Of a stretch of DNA of 64,000 bases, positions 60,837 to 64,000 are shown one piece after another (positions within the stretch are counted from its first letter, which is position 1; each line of letters opens with the position of its first letter). The notes below the pieces were generated by a model. It did no database searches and had not been told where the DNA came from. It saw nothing but the letters and a program-made list of their open reading frames with translations. The stretch spans positions 1,178,001 through 1,242,000 of the forward strand of contig NZ_CP042412.1 of the NCBI RefSeq assembly GCF_007954505.1, given 5' to 3'. The DNA comes from Microbacterium sp. CBA3102. GTDB lineage: Bacteria > Actinomycetota > Actinomycetes > Actinomycetales > Microbacteriaceae. A program made the position numbers and the translations under genes.

Positions 60837-60871
60837 CCGACCCGGCAGCGCCTCGGGGGCATCCTGGGGTC

Positions 60872-61030
60872 ATGTTCGGTGAAAACGTGCTTCTCTTCAT
60901 CCTGTTCTGGGCGGCCGTGTTCCTCAGCGGCATCCTCATCTCGTGGCTGGTGATCTACTCGGCCGTGCGTGCGGCTCTCTCCTCGCATCGGCAGGCGATG
61001 GCGCGTGACGGGCGTCCGGGTCAAGTCTGA
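60872..61030 (+). CDS. 52-residue single-span membrane protein
   Basis: Begins MFGENVLLFILFWAAVFLSG and continues through a long hydrophobic helix (about 6-31) to a basic cytoplasmic tail (SSHRQAMARDGRPGQV). Ribosome site is weak (TGGGGTC). No family recognised. The clean hydrophobic-basic layout and the match to the gap between neighbours suggest a real small gene. Confidence 0.55.
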   Translation: MFGENVLLFILFWAAVFLSGILISWLVIYSAVRAALSSHRQAMARDGRPGQV

Positions 61031-61126
61031 TCTCCGGGCTCTTCGGCTGAACTGCACGGTCGCCACCCGGGCGGACTCGGTCGTGTCTTCCCGGGAGCCC
61101 AGCCTGCGTGTGACACGTTCTTCTCT

Positions 61127-62059
61127 ATGACTGAATCGCCCGTCGTCGTTGCTGATCCGATCGAGCGGTCGCGCGCTCTGCCGCTCTTCCTCGGCATCGG
61201 TGGTGCCGTGCTGGGCCTCTTGCCGTGGGCGATTGCCGGCACGTTGCCGTTGCAGAACCTGTGGGCGTCGCCGACGATGCCGGAGGACATGCCGTTCGTG
61301 CTGCTGCCGCTGAGTCGATATCAGGCAACGCTGCTCTTCTCTCTGGTGCTGCTCGGCGGGGTGTTCGCCGGCATCGCGGTGCACGTGGTCGCGCGGCGCC
61401 GCGACGTCGCTGTCTGGCCGGCGGCTCTCGGCGTCGCGGTCGTGCATCTGGTCGCGATCATGCAGAGCTTCGGCGTGCTGGCCGGAGGGCTCGGGCTCGG
61501 CCGTGGGGGTGACTCGCGCGCGATCCTCTATTTCGCCGGCATTCTGGGCGGCGTGATCGTGGCAGCCCTTCTGGCGCAGCTCGGCGTGTGGATGACGTCG
61601 CGCCGCTCGATCGGTGTCGCTGCGCTCGGTGTCGCGCTTGCGGCCGTACCGTTCGGGAGCTGGGTCGGCCGGTGGTTCCTGGCTTTCACCGGCGAGGTGT
61701 TTCCGCCGGTGTTCCTTCCCGAACTGCTGCGGTGGATCCCAGCGATCGTGGTCGGCGCTGCACTCGTCTGGTGCGGGGTGCGGCCGGCGTCGCGGATCGT
61801 GGTGTGGGTGGTGGCACTGCTGTCGCTGTGGCTGGTGCCCGCGCTGTTCACGGCTATCCAGTACGGGCTCGGGATGCGGGTGCTCGACGGTGATGTCGCA
61901 GAAATGGCACGGGTCTCGGTGCAGTTGTTCCCGATGGTGCTCGCGGAGGTGTGGCTGCCGGTGGTCGTGGCTCTCGTGATCGCAGTGGTCGGGACGGTGG
62001 TTCGGATGGTGGTGGAGCGCGACCGTCCGCGTGAGGTCACCGGCGAGCGCGTGCTCTGA
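61127..62059 (+). CDS. Polytopic membrane protein of unknown function
   Basis: 310 residues with about seven to eight hydrophobic spans (first at ALPLFLGIGGAVLGLLPWAI, last at VWLPVVVALVIAVVGTVV) and short loops. No motif that I recognise. N-terminus ESPVVVADPIERSR cytoplasmic, C-terminus basic. Same direction as the small membrane-protein genes around it; possibly one transcription unit. No functional claim. Confidence 0.75.
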   Translation: MTESPVVVADPIERSRALPLFLGIGGAVLGLLPWAIAGTLPLQNLWASPTMPEDMPFVLLPLSRYQATLLFSLVLLGGVFAGIAVHVVARRRDVAVWPAALGVAVVHLVAIMQSFGVLAGGLGLGRGGDSRAILYFAGILGGVIVAALLAQLGVWMTSRRSIGVAALGVALAAVPFGSWVGRWFLAFTGEVFPPVFLPELLRWIPAIVVGAALVWCGVRPASRIVVWVVALLSLWLVPALFTAIQYGLGMRVLDGDVAEMARVSVQLFPMVLAEVWLPVVVALVIAVVGTVVRMVVERDRPREVTGERVL

Positions 62060-62081
62060 CCGCCCCCGATAGGGTGCAGGC

Positions 62082-62378
62082 ATGGAAGCGACACAGGGTG
62101 ATGCAGCGACCGTCTCGGCCGAGGAAGCGCAGCGGACGATCATCCGCCGCTGGTCGTGGACGGTTGCCGTCGGCCTTCCGCTGATCGCGACGATCGTCGG
62201 CATCGCGCTCACGAGCACCGGGACGATCGAGCAGTGGAACTCGCTCGGCGATGACATGTACGACGTCGTCATGCTCCCTGTCTGGCCCGCCGGCCTCGTG
62301 CTGCTCAGCGTCGGGCTGCTCGGTCTGACCGCGACGGTTCTCACTGCCGCGGTGCTCACGACGAAGCGCTCCTTCTAA
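62082..62378 (+). CDS. Small two-span membrane protein of unknown function
   Basis: 98 residues. Charged N-terminus (EATQGDAATVSAEEAQRTIIRR), then spans WTVAVGLPLIATIVGIALTS and VMLPVWPAGLVLLSVGLLGL, and a short KRSF tail. Starts 22 bases after the preceding membrane-protein gene. Ends just before a strong terminator hairpin. Not recognised as a named family. Confidence 0.75.
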   Translation: MEATQGDAATVSAEEAQRTIIRRWSWTVAVGLPLIATIVGIALTSTGTIEQWNSLGDDMYDVVMLPVWPAGLVLLSVGLLGLTATVLTAAVLTTKRSF

Positions 62379-62391
62379 CCCAGACGCGAAA

Positions 62392-62420
62392 CGCCCCCGC
62401 CGTTCGGGTCGGCGGGGGCG
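62392..62420. terminator. Bidirectional terminator hairpin between convergent genes
   Basis: Perfect 11-bp GC stem CGCCCCCGCCG/CGGCGGGGGCG with loop TTCGGGT. It lies between the 3' ends of the small membrane-protein gene and the convergent SDR. The stem is strong enough to act in both directions, although neither side has a long T-run. Confidence 0.8.
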
Positions 62421-62439
62421 TCGGTCTCGCGGGTGCGGC

Positions 62440-63441
62440 TTACTGCACCGACCATCCGCCGTCCGAGGCGAGGATCGCGCCGTTGATGTTCACGGCATCG
62501 TCCGACAGCAGGAAAGTGATGGATGCCGCGAGGTGCTCGGCCGTCGCCACAGTCGGGATGGCCTGCTGGAACGGGGCGAGGCGGCCGGAGCCGTACTCCG
62601 ACATGTGCGGCGGCATCGGGATGCCGGTCGCGACTCCGCCCGGGGCCACGGAGTTCACGCGGATGCCCTTCGGCCCGTACATGAAGGCTGCGGATTTGGT
62701 GACGCCGATGATGCCGTGCTTGCTGGCCGTGTAGGCGTTGCCCGAGGCGTTGCCGCGCAGGCCCGCCTCGCTCGAGACGTTGAGGATCGCGCCGCGACCG
62801 GCCGCTTCCATGACGGGGATGACCGCGCGCATGAGCTTGAACGGAGCGGTCAGGTTGATCGCGATCACGCGGTCCCAGACGGCGTCGGGGGTCTCGCCAG
62901 CGGGCGAGAAGTCGTCGTTGATGCCGGCGACGTTGGCGAGACCGTCGATGCGGTCGCCGGCTGCGGCGAGGACGGCGTCGATCGCGTCCTGCTTCGTGAG
63001 ATCGCCCGCGACCGTGACGATGTCGGCGTCCGGAAGTTCGGTCTTGAGGGCGTCGAGCTTCTCGGCGGCGATGTCGCTGGCGATCACGCGTCCGCCTTCG
63101 CGGGCGATGCGCGCGGCGGTGGCCTTGCCGATCCCCGAGGCAGCGCCGGTGACGATCACGGTCTTGCCGGCGAAGCGACCTGATGTGGGCTTCTCGGTCC
63201 AGCCCTCGGAGGCGTCGTCTTCGGGGATCTCGCCGCCGTTGGCCGCGCGGACGAGGTCGTCGACGACCGACTGGGGGAGCTGGCCCTGGCTCATTGCGAC
63301 GAGCTGCTGAAGGGGGAGCCCGAGCACCGGGGTGAGGAGCTCGGGATCGGCGCCCGTCTTCTCGAAGAGTCCGCGGATGAGGGGCCCGCCGGTCGGGTCG
63401 TTCATCCAGTCGCCGATGGTGGAGTGTGCGGTGAGGGCCAT
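62440..63441 (-). CDS. SDR-family oxidoreductase with an extra N-terminal domain
   Basis: 333 residues. Residues 91-333 form a classical SDR: TGAASGIG at 98-105, serine in NVSSEAG near 222-228 and catalytic Tyr237-x3-Lys241 in AYTASK. The first 85 residues are extra. The stretch STIGDWMNDPTGGPLIRGLF and LPLQQLVAMSQGQLPQSVVDDLV recalls the small C-terminal domain of actinobacterial GH3 beta-glucosidases, as far as I remember. Starts with AAGGAGAA upstream. Divergent from a TetR gene. Probably acts on a sterol- or sugar-like alcohol; not determined. Confidence 0.85.
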   Translation of the reverse strand: MALTAHSTIGDWMNDPTGGPLIRGLFEKTGADPELLTPVLGLPLQQLVAMSQGQLPQSVVDDLVRAANGGEIPEDDASEGWTEKPTSGRFAGKTVIVTGAASGIGKATAARIAREGGRVIASDIAAEKLDALKTELPDADIVTVAGDLTKQDAIDAVLAAAGDRIDGLANVAGINDDFSPAGETPDAVWDRVIAINLTAPFKLMRAVIPVMEAAGRGAILNVSSEAGLRGNASGNAYTASKHGIIGVTKSAAFMYGPKGIRVNSVAPGGVATGIPMPPHMSEYGSGRLAPFQQAIPTVATAEHLAASITFLLSDDAVNINGAILASDGGWSVQ

Positions 63442-63490
63442 GCTCGTTCTCCTTGTTCGGGTTACGCAACGGTGCGTCTACTTATGTTCC

Positions 63491-63510
63491 AGTGTACGCC
63501 TGAGTACGCT
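63491..63510. promoter_or_regulatory. Candidate TetR operator in the divergent promoter region
   Basis: AGTGTACGCCTGAGTACGCT is an imperfect palindrome with two GTAC half-sites. Its right end TACGCT (63505-63510) could be the -10 of the TetR gene, whose GTG follows 6 bases later. Also nearby at 63467-63480 is ACGCAACGGTGCGT, another small dyad. Fits a repressor acting on both divergent genes. Confidence 0.4.
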
Positions 63511-63516
63511 CGGAGG

Positions 63517-64000
63517 GTGCCTCGTCCTCGTAGTGAGAAAGCCCGCCAATCCGTGCTGGAGGCGATGCGGCGTGCGCTCGCCGCGGGTGGTTACGACGCC
63601 GTGACCATCGAGGGGCTCGCGGAGGCCGCAGAGGTCTCGAAGCAGACGATCTACCGGTGGTGGCCGTCGAAGGCCGCGATCCTCGGTGAGGCGCTGCTCG
63701 AAGGCGGATTGCCGGGCGCCGAGGTGTCGGTCCCGATGACGGCCGATCTCGGGGCGGACCTGCGGGCGTGGTTCTCGGCGATGAGTGCCGCGCTGGCGGA
63801 TCCGGAGGGCGTCGCGGTTGCTCGCGCGCTCATCGTGGTGACCGCGTCGGATCCCGAACTCGGGCTGGCGTTGAACGAGAAGCTCGCGGCGCCGATCCGC
63901 GAGTGGGTCGCGGGACGGGTCGCACGGGCGGTCGACGCCGGAGACGTGCGGGCCGATGTGGATGCGGCCGCGATCGCGGACCAGTTCATCGCGATGGCGT
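63517..64000 (+). CDS. TetR-family transcriptional regulator (cut by window end)
   Basis: The first 161 residues are present; the gene runs off the window. MPRPRSEKARQSVLEAM, then helix-turn-helix VTIEGLAEAAEVSKQTIYRWWPS (pieces, about 27-50) and the start of a TetR_C domain. I take GTG 63517, which may be leaderless because a TACGCT -10-like hexamer ends 6 bases before it; an in-frame ATG at 63484 would add 11 residues. Divergent from the SDR at 62440, its likely target. Confidence 0.82.
   Translation, partial: MPRPRSEKARQSVLEAMRRALAAGGYDAVTIEGLAEAAEVSKQTIYRWWPSKAAILGEALLEGGLPGAEVSVPMTADLGADLRAWFSAMSAALADPEGVAVARALIVVTASDPELGLALNEKLAAPIREWVAGRVARAVDAGDVRADVDAAAIADQFIAMA

Overview
The window is very GC-rich by eye, has dense ATGA/GTGA start-stop overlaps, several GTG starts, strong GGAGG-type ribosome sites and a few apparently leaderless genes. 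Gene content (PurL, DksA/TraR protein, DinB, MmpL exporter, many family-1 and family-5 ABC importers) fits a chromosomal segment of a soil- or plant-type actinobacterium. Microbacteriaceae, probably Microbacterium or a close relative, is my inference from style and content; there is no rRNA or tRNA here to prove it. I saw no insertion sequence, phage gene, integrase or CRISPR array. No stretch longer than about 300 bases lacks a gene.

Layout. 1-5288: tail of a peptide-type (Opp/Dpp) ABC importer operon ending in a neutral-ceramidase-like zinc amidohydrolase. 5342-13346: sugar-acid or hydroxy-acid catabolism (SDR, enolase-superfamily dehydratase, SDR, divergent SDR plus SnoaL-like protein, 2-hydroxyacid dehydrogenase, FAH hydrolase), interrupted by a zinc-ribbon nuclease-like gene and dinB. 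Three promoters in this block carry the palindrome TGCTATAGCA over the -10 element, so the pieces form one regulon whose regulator lies outside the window. 13459-15179: SMP-30 lactonase and a coiled-coil membrane protein. 15304-26014: haloacetate-dehalogenase-like hydrolase, M20 peptidase, TetR, S9 peptidase and a complete peptide importer, linked by a second operator, TAGTCA-N7-TGACTA. 26136-31409: tartrate/malate-type dehydrogenase, then a phosphonate-type importer with a protein-tyrosine-phosphatase-fold enzyme and its own TetR. 31490-38109: VOC protein, DksA-type zinc finger, MmpL exporter with divergent TetR, and purL with a coupled 46-residue membrane protein.

38371-46888 looks like a beta-1,2-glucan (or related glucan) utilisation locus: Tat-exported glycoamylase/GH144-like enzyme, sugar importer lacking its ATPase, GH94 phosphorylase and a TetR. 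A 28-bp operator in front of the first gene is partly repeated in front of the TetR. 47163-58291 is a second sugar locus, reading leftward and controlled by a LacI protein with operators at all three promoters: importer, (alpha/alpha)6 glycosidase, two further secreted or hydrolytic proteins, ROK kinase and mannose-6-phosphate-isomerase-like protein. 58555-64000 holds a PatB/MalY-type PLP enzyme, a DUF2188 protein, a BKACE-type enzyme, small membrane proteins, an SDR with an unusual N-terminal domain and a divergent TetR cut by the window end.

Nearly every larger gap between operons contains a long inverted repeat or a tandem repeat. At least three sequence families recur within this one window (CTCCTTC-N4-CGTG units; GCGGGATCGAAAACGC arms; GTTCACAACTC arms), which suggests dispersed intergenic repeat families in this genome. 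The most interesting content is regulatory: four separate operator systems can be read directly from the sequence.
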